64,000 nt of DNA from Methylobacterium nodulans ORS 2060 (GTDB lineage Bacteria > Pseudomonadota > Alphaproteobacteria > Rhizobiales > Beijerinckiaceae), in the NCBI RefSeq assembly GCF_000022085.1, contig NC_011894.1:5912001-5976000 (forward strand). Reading direction: 5' to 3'. Position numbers and translations under genes: made by a program. A model generated the notes under the pieces. The model saw only the letters and a program-made list of their open reading frames with translations, made no database searches and was not told the DNA's origin. Shown piece by piece: positions 1 through 11,249 of this stretch (position 1 is its first letter; every line of letters begins with the position of its first letter).

Positions 1-713
1 TCCTCTGCGTCCCGGTGGGGGCGGTCGGGCCCGTGACCGCCGCGCTCGCGGGCGCGCTCAAGCCCGGCGCCATCCTGTCGGATGTGGGCTCTGTGAAGGG
101 GGCGGTGATGGCCGCGGCGGCGCCGCACGTGCCGGACCACGCCGCCTTCGTGCCCGCCCACCCGGTCGCCGGCACCGAGCAATCGGGGCCGGATGCGGGC
201 TTCGCCACCCTGTTCCAGGGCCGCTGGTGCATCCTGACGCCGCCCGAGGGCACGCCGCCGGAGGCCGTCGCCCGGGTGCGCGGCTTCTGGGAGGGCCTCG
301 GCTCCGTCGTCGAGACCATGACGGCGGCCCATCACGACCTCGTGCTCGCCATCACCAGCCACGTGCCGCACCTCATCGCCTACAACATCGTGGGCACGGC
401 GGCCGATCTCGAGACCGTGACGCAGTCCGAGGTCATCAAGTTCTCGGCCGGCGGCTTCCGGGACTTCACCCGCATCGCGGCCTCCGACCCGACCATGTGG
501 CGCGACGTCTTCCTCAACAACAAGGAGGCGGTGCTGGAGGTGCTGGGCCGCTTCAACGAGGATCTGGCGGCGCTGGCGCGGGCGATCCGCTGGGACGACG
601 GCGACGCGCTCCACGCCCTGTTCACCCGCACCCGCGCCATCCGCCGCGGCATCGTGGCGATGGGCCAGGAGACCGCCGAGCCCGATTTCGGCCGAAGGGG
701 CGCCAAGGGCTGA
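1..713 (+). CDS. tyrA: Prephenate/arogenate dehydrogenase, 5' end cut by window edge
   Basis: The frame is open from base 3 and the start lies outside the window; about 236 C-terminal residues are visible. TyrA oxidatively decarboxylates prephenate or arogenate with NAD(P)+ in tyrosine synthesis, in the cytoplasm. The family signature HPVAGTEQSGPDAGF is present, followed by the helical domain with SHVPHLIAYN and FSAGGFRDFTRIAASDP, both typical of TyrA. The end (tga at 711-713) is clean. Which substrate is preferred cannot be told from this part. The GTG at 15 could be taken for a start, but the reading frame and the family continue upstream of it. Confidence 0.93.
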   Translation, partial: LCVPVGAVGPVTAALAGALKPGAILSDVGSVKGAVMAAAAPHVPDHAAFVPAHPVAGTEQSGPDAGFATLFQGRWCILTPPEGTPPEAVARVRGFWEGLGSVVETMTAAHHDLVLAITSHVPHLIAYNIVGTAADLETVTQSEVIKFSAGGFRDFTRIAASDPTMWRDVFLNNKEAVLEVLGRFNEDLAALARAIRWDDGDALHALFTRTRAIRRGIVAMGQETAEPDFGRRGAKG

Positions 714-848
714 CCTCCGCGCCGCCGCCACACCCGCCCCGAAGGGAACTCTTTCCGCCCTCAAGCTTTGCCATAAGCGTTGCCATTCGGTCGGGCTTGC
801 CCGAAAGTCCGGCCGAGGCGGCGCAGCGAGACCGACGGCGGAGTTCCC

Positions 849-2036
849 GTGTTCCTTCGATCGCACCGTGTGCGCGGGCTTCTCGCCGCGCTGATCGCCG
901 CGCCGGTCGCGGCCTGCTCCTCGATCCCGCGCGTACCCTACACGGCCGCGGAGGCCGCGGTGGCGACCGTGCCGGGTCAGGCGCCGACCATCCGCTACTG
1001 GGCCGACGCGCCGGCCTCCGCCTTCGCGGGCGTGAGCCGGGCGGCGACGTCCCAGCGGGAGCCCTTCACCTACCTGGCCCTGTCGGGCGGCGGCGGCGAC
1101 GGGGCCTACGGGGCGGGCGTGCTCAACGGCTGGACCGAGAGCGGCCGGCGCCCGGTCTTCACCCTCGTCTCGGGCGTCTCGACCGGCGCGCTCATCGCGC
1201 CCTTCGCCTTCCTGGGTCCGGCCTACGACGCGACGCTCCGCGAGATCTACACCAGCGGCATCGCCTCGACGCTGGTGCAGTCGCCGAGCCCGATCAATCT
1301 CCTGATCGGCGACGGGCTGTTCGGCGATCAGCGCCTGCGCGACCTCGTCGGGCGCTACGTCACCCCCGAACTCCTCGCCGAGATCGCCGAGGAGCACCGC
1401 AAGGGGCGCCGCCTTCTCGTCGTCACCACGAACCTCGATTCGCAGCGCGCCGTGATCTGGGACATGGGCGCGATCGCCGCGAGCGGCCAGCCGAACGCCG
1501 TGGCGCTGTTCCGCGACGTGCTCACCGCCTCCGCCAGCGTGCCGGCAGTGTTCCCGGCCATGCTGATCGACGCGCAGGCCGGCAACCGCGCCTTCCAGGA
1601 ACTGCACGTGGACGGCGCGGTGGCGACCCCGGTCTTCACCCTGCCCGAAGCCTATCTGGCGCAGGATTCCCGCGTGGTCAGCCACCGCGGCAGGCCCAAC
1701 ATCTACGTCATCATCAACGGCCGCATCGAACCGAGCTTCGACGTCGTCGAGAACCGCACGCTCGCCATCGCGTCGCGCACCCTCTCGACGGTGGGCCGCG
1801 CCCGGGCCCGCGCCTCCCTCGCGAGCACTGCCGCCTTCGCGCGCCGCAACGGCATCGGCTTCAACCTCACCTATATCGACCGCCGCCAGCCCGAGGTCGC
1901 AGCCCAGCAGGGCTTCGACACGGCCTATATGCGCGCGCTGTTCAACGACGGCTACGAGAAGGCCCGCTCCGGCGCCCTGTGGGAGACAACGCTGCCGCGG
2001 GACTCCGTGCTGGCGACGCAGGCCAGCCTTCAGTAG
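849..2036 (+). CDS. Patatin-like phospholipase, lipoprotein
   Basis: The product is about 395 residues. I chose the GTG at 849 because GGAG lies 5 bases upstream and it places a lipoprotein signal at the N-terminus (hydrophobic stretch ending ..APVAAC, lipid-modified Cys near residue 23). An ATG at 780 would add 23 charged residues ahead of the signal. Patatin-fold serine hydrolase motifs are seen in order: a glycine-rich oxyanion loop (GGGGDGAYGAG, about residue 80), the nucleophile elbow GVSTG (Ser about 111) and the DGA motif supplying the catalytic Asp (about 255). It probably hydrolyses lipid acyl esters at the membrane; the substrate is unknown. It stands alone between tyrA and a repeat. 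Confidence 0.85.
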   Translation: MFLRSHRVRGLLAALIAAPVAACSSIPRVPYTAAEAAVATVPGQAPTIRYWADAPASAFAGVSRAATSQREPFTYLALSGGGGDGAYGAGVLNGWTESGRRPVFTLVSGVSTGALIAPFAFLGPAYDATLREIYTSGIASTLVQSPSPINLLIGDGLFGDQRLRDLVGRYVTPELLAEIAEEHRKGRRLLVVTTNLDSQRAVIWDMGAIAASGQPNAVALFRDVLTASASVPAVFPAMLIDAQAGNRAFQELHVDGAVATPVFTLPEAYLAQDSRVVSHRGRPNIYVIINGRIEPSFDVVENRTLAIASRTLSTVGRARARASLASTAAFARRNGIGFNLTYIDRRQPEVAAQQGFDTAYMRALFNDGYEKARSGALWETTLPRDSVLATQASLQ

Positions 2037-2060
2037 GGCGCGCTTGCGGTTCTCCCCGGC

Positions 2061-2166
2061 CTAGAGCATTTTCCGACGACGTGGATACCGGTTCGTCGCA
2101 GAAAATGCGGCAAAATCAAAAACCTAGGGCAGGATCCGGTCCACCGTGAACGGATCCTGCCCTAGG
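2061..2166. repeat. Intergenic palindromic repeat (TAGAGCAT family), copy 1
   Basis: Two nested dyads are seen. GCATTTTC (2066-2073) pairs with GAAAATGC (2101-2108), enclosing CGACGA/TCGTCG. Next to it 16 bases at 2123-2138 pair perfectly with 2151-2166 around a 12-base loop. A related sequence lies in opposite orientation at 52492-52587, and the opening TAGAGCAT is shared with 33153. Sits between the patatin gene and aceE, so the second hairpin could also act as a terminator or mRNA end. Confidence 0.85.
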
Positions 2167-2201
2167 CGATTCAACCGTCGAAGAACCCGGGAGGAGAGCC
2201 G

Positions 2202-4898
<2,697 letters not shown>

Positions 4899-4921
4899 CG
4901 CGCAGAGAAGAAGAAGAAGAA

Positions 4922-5068
4922 CCCCTCTCCCGAGTGGGAGAGGGGCAGGGGTGAGGGTGCTACGCGTCAGAACAAGGCACTGAGCGTCGCGCTGCCAGCG
5001 GCACGGTTCAGTCTTCTTGCTGAACCGTAGCACCCTCACCCCTACCCCTCTCCCACTCGGGAGAGGGG
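4922..5068. repeat. Long inverted repeat between aceE and aceF
   Basis: Arms of 43 bases at 4922-4964 and 5026-5068 match at 42 of 43 positions, enclosing a 9-bp hairpin (ACGGTTCAG 5003-5011 with CTGAACCGT 5020-5028). Each outer end is itself a small palindrome CCCCTCTCCC-N4-GGGAGAGGGG, which recurs at 40711-40734. In RNA the whole block would fold into a long cruciform-like hairpin that could reduce read-through from aceE into aceF or stabilise the aceE 3' end. Confidence 0.9.
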
Positions 5069-5144
5069 ATCCCGCGATCCCCGCGCCATATCCCCGGCCT
5101 CTCAGCCGATTCCATCCGCCTTCCCGCTCGAAGCCCCCGCCCGC

Positions 5145-6386
5145 ATGACCACCCGCCTGCCCGTCACCCTGCCCGATATCGGCGACTTCACCGACGTTCC
5201 CATCGTGGAGATCCTGGTGAAGCCCGGCGACCGCATCGCCGTGGACGACCGGCTCATCAGCCTCGAATCCGACAAGGCCACCATGGAGGTGCCCTCGCCC
5301 GTGGCGGGCGTGGTCGCCGAGCTTCTCGTCGCGGTGGGCAGCAGGGTCTCGGCCGGAACGCCGATCCTGATGGTGGACACGTCCGGCGAGGCCCCCTCCC
5401 CGGTTCCCCCCGCCCCGCGACCCGAACCCACCGCGCCCGAACCGGCTCCGCCTCCCGCACCCGCCGCGCCGCTGACGGCGCCGGACGTCCATGCCACGCC
5501 GGCGGTGCGGACCTATGCGCGGGAACTCGGCGTCCCGCTCGAGGCCGTGCCCCCGACCGGACCCGCCGGCCGCGTGCTGCGCGAGGACGTGCAGGCCTTC
5601 GTGCGCGCCGCGCTGGCGAACCCGCCGCCGGCTCCGGCCGCCTCCGGCCTCGGCGCGGGCCTGCCGTCCTGGCCGCAGGTGGATTTCGCGAAGTTCGGCC
5701 CGGTGCGGCGCGAGGCGCTCTCGCGCCTGCAGCAGCTCTCGGGGCCGAACCTCGCCCGCAACTGGCTCACCATCCCGCACGTCACCAATTTCGACCATGC
5801 GGACGTCACCGAGGCCGAGGCCTTCCGGCGCGAGCTGAACGCGCAGCCGCGCGAGCCCGCCGTCAAGGTCACGATGACGGCCTTCCTGCTGAAGGCCGCC
5901 GCCGCAACCTTACGCGAATTTCCGCGCTTCAACGCCGCCCTGGACGGGGGCGAGCTGATCCTCAGGGACTACGTCCATGTGGGCTTCGCGGCGGACACGC
6001 CGCGCGGCCTCGTCGTGCCGGTGGTGCGCGACTGCGACCGCAAGGGCGTCGTGGAGATCGCGGCCGAGATGGCGGCGCTCGGGGCCCAAGCCCGCGCGGG
6101 CACGCTCAAGGCCGAGGCCATGCAGGGCGGCTGCTTCTCGGTCTCGTCGCTCGGCGGTATCGGCGGGGACGGGTTCACGCCGATCATCAACGCCCCCGAG
6201 GTCGCGATCCTCGGCGCGGCGCCCGCCCGGATCGAGCCGGTCTGGGACGGCTCGCTGTTCCAGCCCCGCCTGATCCTTCCCTTAAACCTGTCCTGGGACC
6301 ACCGGGTGGTCGACGGCGTCGCGGCGGCCCGCTTCCTCCGGCACCTCGCTGGAACCCTCGCCGACATCCGCCGGGTCATCCTGTAG
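5145..6386 (+). CDS. aceF: Dihydrolipoamide acetyltransferase (PDH E2)
   Basis: This 413-residue E2 carries one lipoyl domain (residues about 5-80; lipoylated Lys in LESDKATMEVPSP), a Pro/Ala-rich linker, an E1/E3-binding domain (VRTYARELGVPLEAVPPTGPAGRVLREDV) and the catalytic acetyltransferase domain ending in SWDHRVVDG with the active-site His. It transfers the acetyl group from lipoamide to CoA and forms the core of the pyruvate dehydrogenase complex. With one lipoyl domain it is shorter than the three-lipoyl E. coli protein. It lies downstream of aceE beyond the inverted repeat, and rlmJ starts 10 bases after its stop, so aceF-rlmJ are probably co-transcribed. Confidence 0.95.
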   Translation: MTTRLPVTLPDIGDFTDVPIVEILVKPGDRIAVDDRLISLESDKATMEVPSPVAGVVAELLVAVGSRVSAGTPILMVDTSGEAPSPVPPAPRPEPTAPEPAPPPAPAAPLTAPDVHATPAVRTYARELGVPLEAVPPTGPAGRVLREDVQAFVRAALANPPPAPAASGLGAGLPSWPQVDFAKFGPVRREALSRLQQLSGPNLARNWLTIPHVTNFDHADVTEAEAFRRELNAQPREPAVKVTMTAFLLKAAAATLREFPRFNAALDGGELILRDYVHVGFAADTPRGLVVPVVRDCDRKGVVEIAAEMAALGAQARAGTLKAEAMQGGCFSVSSLGGIGGDGFTPIINAPEVAILGAAPARIEPVWDGSLFQPRLILPLNLSWDHRVVDGVAAARFLRHLAGTLADIRRVIL

Positions 6387-6396
6387 GATTGCCTGC

Positions 6397-7245
6397 GTGA
6401 ACTACCGCCACGCCTTTCACGCCGGCAACCATGCCGACGTTCTCAAGCATCTCGTGCTCACCCGCGTGCTGGCCTATTTGCAGCGCAAGGAGACGCCGTT
6501 CCGGGCGATTGACACCCATGCGGGCATCGGCTGGTACGATCTGACGGCGGACGAGGCGGCGCGCACGGGCGAGTGGCACGACGGCTGGGGCCGCCTCGCC
6601 GAACCCTTCTCCCCCGAGATCGAAGACCTGCTCGCGCCCTACCGGGCGGCGGTGGCGCGCCTGCAGGAGCGGCACGGGCCCGAGACCTATCCGGGTTCGC
6701 CCGCGCTGATCCGCAGCTTCCTGCGTCCGGGCGACCGGGGCGTGTTCGTGGAGCTGCATCCGGCGGACGGCGCCCTCCTGCGGGAGCGCTTCAGCCGCGA
6801 TTCCCGCACCAAGGTGATGGCCCTCGACGGCTGGACGGCGCTGCTCGCCCTGATCCCGCCGAAGGAGCGCCGAGGTCTCGTGCTGATCGATCCGCCCTAC
6901 GAGGTGCCGGGTGAGATCGAGCGGCTGGGGCGCGACCTCGCCCGGGCGGTCGCCAAGTGGCCGACCGGCCTCTATCTCGCGTGGTACCCGATCAAGGATA
7001 TCGGCGCGGTCGACCGCATGGCCGCGGCTTTGAGTGCGGCCCTCGACCGGCCGGCCCTGCGGATCGACCTCCTGATCGATCGGCCGGACGACCCGACGCG
7101 GCTCTCCGGCAGCGGCCTCATCGCCGTGAACCCGCCCTACACCCTCGCGGGCGAGATGGAGGTGGTGCTTCCGGCCCTGGCGGAGCGCCTCGCCCGCGGC
7201 GGCTACGGCGCCTTCCGCTGCGAGGCGATCGGCCGGGCGGATTGA
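6397..7245 (+). CDS. rlmJ: 23S rRNA (adenine-2030-N6)-methyltransferase RlmJ
   Basis: This 282-residue protein opens with MNYRHAFHAGNHADVLKH, the hallmark RlmJ N-terminus, then a SAM-binding motif (RAIDTHAGIGWYDL) and the N6-adenine methyltransferase motif IV as DPPYE. It would methylate A2030 of 23S rRNA (E. coli numbering) using S-adenosylmethionine. The start is GTG at 6397, fixed by the conserved N-terminus. It sits 10 bases after aceF in the same direction, probably by read-through rather than shared function. A repeat element follows the stop. Confidence 0.93.
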   Translation: MNYRHAFHAGNHADVLKHLVLTRVLAYLQRKETPFRAIDTHAGIGWYDLTADEAARTGEWHDGWGRLAEPFSPEIEDLLAPYRAAVARLQERHGPETYPGSPALIRSFLRPGDRGVFVELHPADGALLRERFSRDSRTKVMALDGWTALLALIPPKERRGLVLIDPPYEVPGEIERLGRDLARAVAKWPTGLYLAWYPIKDIGAVDRMAAALSAALDRPALRIDLLIDRPDDPTRLSGSGLIAVNPPYTLAGEMEVVLPALAERLARGGYGAFRCEAIGRAD

Positions 7246-7345
7246 TACGGCTCCCTGACGATCAGTTCGGGCACCGCATCAGCTCACCACCGGCCTTTGC
7301 CGACCCTGACGGATGAAACCGGCCGAACGAGCACTTCCTTTCGTG

Positions 7346-7503
7346 GCAGCCAACCCCGGCCCTCATGCTGAGGTGCTGCGTAGCAGCCTCGAAGCACGCC
7401 TGACCGCTGGTCCGAGGCTCTGGTGGATGGGACCACCGGTCCGGGGTGCTTCGAGGGCCGGCTGCCGCCGGCCACCTCAGCATGAGGAGCGCGGCGGCTG
7501 CCA
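7346..7503. repeat. Long imperfect palindromic repeat (CCTCATGCTGAGG family), copy 1
   Basis: The outer ends TGGCAGCC (7346-7353) and GGCTGCCA (7496-7503) are complementary. Inside, CCTCATGCTGAGG (7361-7373) and CCTCAGCATGAGG (7475-7487) pair, and an inner CTCGAAGCAC pairs with GTGCTTCGAG. A related element lies at 11097-11249, and some homology extends left to about 7300 (GACGGATGAA). It fills the gap between the convergent genes rlmJ and hupE. Confidence 0.85.
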
Positions 7504-7517
7504 CGCATGGCAGTTCC

Positions 7518-8096
7518 TTAGACGAGCCGCGCCAGGATCGCGACGCCCGACAGCGCCACCGCGGCGCCCGCGATCGGGGCCGCCGCCCGCAGCCGGCCGA
7601 CGATGTGGCCGAGGCCGAGGCCTGTGCCGTGGAGGAGCGCCGTCGCGGCGACGAAGCCCGCCCCATAGGCGAGACCGGAGGCGGTCTCGGGCATCTCGGC
7701 CCCGTGGGCATGGCCGTGGAAGACCGCGAAGGCGCCGACCAGGGCGACGAGCGCCGCGACCGGCAGGCCGACGCCGAAACCCGCCGCGAGGCCGAAGGCC
7801 ACGATCGAGAGCCCGATCCCGGTCTCGACGAAGGGCAGGCCGATCCCCGCCGCGCCGAGGACGCCCCCCAGGATCATCATGCCGAGAAACGCCGCCGGCA
7901 CCGCCCAGATCGCGCGCCCGCCGCGCACGGCCCCGATGAGCCCCGCCGCCAGCATGGCGAGCACGTGATCGGCGCCGCCGAGCGGATGCGCGAGGCCGTG
8001 CGCGAAGCCGGCGACCTCCGCATGGCCCGGATGGGCGAGGGCCGCCTGAGGCAGGAGCAGCAGCGAGGCGGCGAGGACGGGAACGAGACGCGTCAT
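7518..8096 (-). CDS. HupE/UreJ family metal transporter
   Basis: This 192-residue membrane protein starts with a cleavable signal peptide (..LPQAALA|HPGH) followed by the family signature HPLGGADHVLAML and about six hydrophobic helices rich in Gly/Ala; His pairs recur (FHGHAHG, LLHGTG). HupE/UreJ proteins are secondary Ni2+/Co2+ carriers. The ATG at 8096 has GGAG about 7 bases upstream; an ATG 12 bases earlier in frame is possible. No hydrogenase or urease genes are in the window, so nickel for a distant enzyme or cobalt for B12 are equally possible. It is divergent from the M23 peptidase gene; a hairpin at 8155-8171 lies in its leader. Confidence 0.85.
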   Translation of the reverse strand: MTRLVPVLAASLLLLPQAALAHPGHAEVAGFAHGLAHPLGGADHVLAMLAAGLIGAVRGGRAIWAVPAAFLGMMILGGVLGAAGIGLPFVETGIGLSIVAFGLAAGFGVGLPVAALVALVGAFAVFHGHAHGAEMPETASGLAYGAGFVAATALLHGTGLGLGHIVGRLRAAAPIAGAAVALSGVAILARLV

Positions 8097-8381
8097 GACG
8101 GGCTCCATGGGGATCGTGGCCGAGCTTATGCAAGATTCAGTGCCGGCGTCATCCGCCCCACCGCGTGGGGCCGGGGATCGCGTGTCCACGATCCTCTTGC
8201 GGGCCGCCTCAATCCTGACATGCTGGCAGCCGAGACGGTTGAGGATCGGTGCGCCTCCCTCGGTTGATTTCGGCACCCGGCCTGCGCATGGTCGCGCCGG
8301 CAACCGAACGCCGCGCCACTCCCGCTATGCGGGCCCGCCGGTCGGCCGGGCCTGCGACACGACATCCTTCCAGGAGTCACG

Positions 8382-10427
8382 GTGAAGCGCGCGCGCCTCG
8401 ATCCGGCCGGGTATCCGACACCGACCTCCCGCGCGGGACGGGCGGCCGATCCCGGCCACGAGCCGCCACTCGACCTCTCGGGCGCCGACTCGCCGCAGGC
8501 CGACCGGCGCGGCGTGAATCTGCGCTGGCTCGCCGCCTGCGTGCTGACCGGCATGGCGGGAACCGGGCTGATCGGTTCCGCGATCTGGGTCTCGCTCCAG
8601 GGCGAGCTGAGCTTCGCCCAATTGCCCCAGGCGGTAGCGATCGCGGCGCGGCCGCAGCCGAGCGACGGCGGCTCCAACGTCGCCCGCAAGGGCGACCGGC
8701 TCGTGCGCAACCCGATGGTGGCGCTCGCCAAGCAGAGCTTCCGCGCCCCGGTCACCATCCGGTCGGGCGAGCGCGAGATCATCAGGGTCCGCCCTTTCGT
8801 GCGGATCGCGACCGCCCTCTCGGCGACGGCGGGCCTCGCCGCCACCGACATCCCGCCCTTCGACCCGATGCGCTTCTTCACCGAGCCGGGGGCCGAGCGC
8901 GCGCCGGAAGTCGCGCCGACGGACACGCCCGACGCGGATGTCTCGGTGGTCAAGCGCGACCTCGCCGAGGTGACGGTGGGCCCGGGCGCCCCCGCGCTCA
9001 CCGACGACGACGTGGCAGCGCAGATCGAGGAGGAGCGCCGGCTCGCCGCCGAGGCCGGGCGCCTCGCCGCCCTTCCCATCGCCCCGCAGCTGATGCTCTC
9101 GCGGGCTCTGCGCAGCTTCCCGGCCCTGCCGGCCCTCGACGCCGATCTCGGCCGCGATTCCGGTCCGTTCAAGTCGATCGAGGTGCGCGTGCTGCGCGAG
9201 AACGTCACCGACCTCGCCAAGATCGAGACGCGGCCGCGCGAGGTGCCCCTCGTCGAGGAGCGCGACGTCACCATCAAGCGCGGCGAGACGCTGGAGAGCG
9301 TGCTGCGGGCCAATGCCGGGCTCGACGAGCAGATCCGGCCGATCCTGACCGCGCTCGGCGGCTTCGCCCGGGCGACCACGGTGGGCGAGGGCCAGCAGAT
9401 GCGCCTGCTGATCGGGCCGGGCCCCCGGCCCGGCGACCCGCGCCAGCTCAACCGGGTCATCCTCTACGGCGAGAGCGGCATCGAGGCGATCGCCGCCATG
9501 AACGACCGCGGCCAGTTCGTGTCCGTGACGCCGCCCGCCCAGGAGGGCGCCGCCCCCAAGGCCGCCCGGTCCGCTGGATCGGACGACGGTGACGACGAGG
9601 GCGGCTCGGGCGCCCGGCTCTATGCCAGCCTCTACGAGACCGCCGCCCGCCACGACCTGCCGCGCAGCATGGTCGAGGATCTGGTGCGGATCTTCGGCTA
9701 CGACGTCGATTTCCAGCGCCGGGTGGCGAGCGGCGACAATCTCGAACTCCTCTACACCTACGACGAGGAATCGGGCGGCTCGGCGGAGCGGCCGGACATG
9801 CTCTACGCGGCCCTCACGGTCGGCGGCGAGGCGCGGCGGGTCTACCGCTTCCAGTCGCCGGACGACGGCACCGTCGAATACTTCGACGACATGGGCCGCT
9901 CGCTGAAGAAGTTCCTGATCCGCAAGCCGGTGGCGGACGGCAACATGAGCTCCGGCTTCGGCTACCGGCGCCATCCGGTGCTCGGCTATGCCAAGCTCCA
10001 CACCGGCGTCGACTGGTCGGTCCCGATCGGCACGCCGATCGTGGCAGCGGGCAACGGCACCGTGCTGAAGGCGGAGTGGGATTCCGGCTACGGCCGGCGC
10101 GTCGAGCTGCAGCACGCCAACGGCTACGTCACGACCTACAACCACATGTCCCGGTTCGGCCGCGGCATCGCCGCGGGCGCACGGGTGCGCCAGGGGCAGG
10201 TGATCGGCTATGTGGGCTCGACCGGCCTTTCGACCGGCGCGCACCTGCACTACGAGGTCATCATCAACGGCCATTTCGTGGACCCGATGAAGATCCGGGT
10301 GCCCCGCGGCCGCGAGCTCGACGGGCGGCTCCTCGCCGAGTTCCGCCGTCAGCGCGAGCAGGTCGACGGGCTGATCCAGAAATCCACCAGCGGCCCGACC
10401 CTGGCGCATCGCGAGGCGATGCGCTGA
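8382..10427 (+). CDS. M23 (LytM) family metallopeptidase, membrane-anchored
   Basis: This 681-residue protein has one transmembrane segment at about residues 45-75, a long periplasmic region with a LysM/OapA-like part (VTIKRGETLESVLRANAG, about 300-370), and a C-terminal M23 domain from about 520. The zinc ligands fit: HxxxD in HTGVDW (about 540) and HLHYE (about 620). Such enzymes cut peptidoglycan cross-bridges, or act as EnvC/NlpD-type amidase activators when the ligands are lost; here the ligands are kept, so an active endopeptidase is likely. The GTG start at 8382 has AGGAG upstream. A palindromic terminator follows. Confidence 0.9.
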   Translation: MKRARLDPAGYPTPTSRAGRAADPGHEPPLDLSGADSPQADRRGVNLRWLAACVLTGMAGTGLIGSAIWVSLQGELSFAQLPQAVAIAARPQPSDGGSNVARKGDRLVRNPMVALAKQSFRAPVTIRSGEREIIRVRPFVRIATALSATAGLAATDIPPFDPMRFFTEPGAERAPEVAPTDTPDADVSVVKRDLAEVTVGPGAPALTDDDVAAQIEEERRLAAEAGRLAALPIAPQLMLSRALRSFPALPALDADLGRDSGPFKSIEVRVLRENVTDLAKIETRPREVPLVEERDVTIKRGETLESVLRANAGLDEQIRPILTALGGFARATTVGEGQQMRLLIGPGPRPGDPRQLNRVILYGESGIEAIAAMNDRGQFVSVTPPAQEGAAPKAARSAGSDDGDDEGGSGARLYASLYETAARHDLPRSMVEDLVRIFGYDVDFQRRVASGDNLELLYTYDEESGGSAERPDMLYAALTVGGEARRVYRFQSPDDGTVEYFDDMGRSLKKFLIRKPVADGNMSSGFGYRRHPVLGYAKLHTGVDWSVPIGTPIVAAGNGTVLKAEWDSGYGRRVELQHANGYVTTYNHMSRFGRGIAAGARVRQGQVIGYVGSTGLSTGAHLHYEVIINGHFVDPMKIRVPRGRELDGRLLAEFRRQREQVDGLIQKSTSGPTLAHREAMR

Positions 10428-10431
10428 GGCC

Positions 10432-10453
10432 CGCCGGCGCGATCGCGCCGGCG
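10432..10453. terminator. Bidirectional terminator-like palindrome
   Basis: A perfect 22-bp palindrome (11-base arms, CGCCGGCGCGA paired with its complement) fills the 31-base gap between the convergent M23 peptidase and Lrp/AsnC genes. It lacks a clear T-run. Confidence 0.6.
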
Positions 10454-10458
10454 CCCCC

Positions 10459-10929
10459 CTACTCCTCCGCCAGCGGCACCACCGGCTCGTCCTTGATCTG
10501 GTCGAGGGCGAGCGCGGTGCGCACGCTGCGCACCTTCGGCAGCGCCGTCAGGTCGGCGACGAGACGCTGGAAGTCCGACAGGTTGCGGGCGACGCATTTG
10601 AGCAGGAAGTCGGTCTCGCCCGAGAGCGTCCAGCATTCCCGCACGGCGGGCCAGGTGCGCATCTCGGCCGCGAAGGCGGCGATCTCCGCCTGCCCCTGCG
10701 CGGCGAGTTGCACCATGGCGAAGCACACGACCTCATAGCCGAGCGGCTTCGGGTCGAGGAGCGCCCGGTAGCCGCGGATGATCCCGGCCTCCTCCAGCGC
10801 CCGCACGCGGCGCAGGCAGGGCGGGGCCGAGAGCCCGACCCGCCGGGCCAGCGCCACGTTCGTGATGTTGCCGTCGGCCTGCAACTCCCGGAGGATCGCC
10901 CAATCGATGGCGTCGAGGCGGACTGGCAA
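10459..10929 (-). CDS. Lrp/AsnC family transcriptional regulator
   Basis: This 156-residue protein has an N-terminal winged helix-turn-helix (LDAIDWAILRELQADG..NVALARRVGLSAPPCLRRVRALEEAGII) and a C-terminal RAM ligand-binding/oligomerisation domain from about residue 65. Lrp/AsnC proteins form octamers and respond to amino acids. The start is TTG at 10929; the conserved MPVRLDAID opening supports it, but no strong ribosome site is visible. It converges on the M23 gene. Its upstream gap holds a long palindromic repeat. The target operon is not evident from neighbours. Confidence 0.9.
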   Translation of the reverse strand: MPVRLDAIDWAILRELQADGNITNVALARRVGLSAPPCLRRVRALEEAGIIRGYRALLDPKPLGYEVVCFAMVQLAAQGQAEIAAFAAEMRTWPAVRECWTLSGETDFLLKCVARNLSDFQRLVADLTALPKVRSVRTALALDQIKDEPVVPLAEE

Positions 10930-11096
10930 GGTGCAGGCGGGTCCCGTGCTCAGGGTGTCCGGGTCCCCCTACAGGCCCGCCGGGCGGGACACAAGGCGCT
11001 ACGCTGGCTGCGGGGCAATCGCCCGCGAGGTCGCCACCGGCCGAGCCGACTCTGGCGGATGAACCCTGAGGCGGCCACAAGGGTGCCCCCTCCTCT

Positions 11097-11249
11097 GGCA
11101 GCCCCACCGGCCCTCATGCTGAGGTGCTGCGGCGCAGCCGCAGCCTCGAAGCACCCCGGAACGGTTCTCCCATCCCGTGGTCTCGGATCAGCGATCAGGG
11201 GTGCTTCGAGGCTGAGCGATCTTCGATCGCCCAGCACCTCAGCATGAGG
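11097..11249. repeat. Long imperfect palindromic repeat (CCTCATGCTGAGG family), copy 2
   Basis: CCTCATGCTGAGGTGCTG at 11112-11129 pairs with the end CCTCAGCATGAGG (11237-11249), and inner CCTCGAAGCACCCC with GGGGTGCTTCGAGG. It matches copy 1 at 7346-7503 in ends and internal order, with a different centre. The preceding 50 bases (CTGGCGGATGAA..) also resemble the left flank of copy 1. It lies between the lrp-like gene and the ELM1-like gene; 11250-11376 holds nothing else I can name. Confidence 0.85.

Noticed and set aside
227..2149. A 640-codon Arg/Pro-rich open frame
   Set aside because: It lies in another frame over tyrA and the patatin gene and has the Arg/Pro/Gly composition typical of GC-rich shadow frames.
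8097..8381. Cobalamin riboswitch before hupE
   Set aside because: I looked for the conserved B12-box and core elements and did not find them; only generic stems are present.
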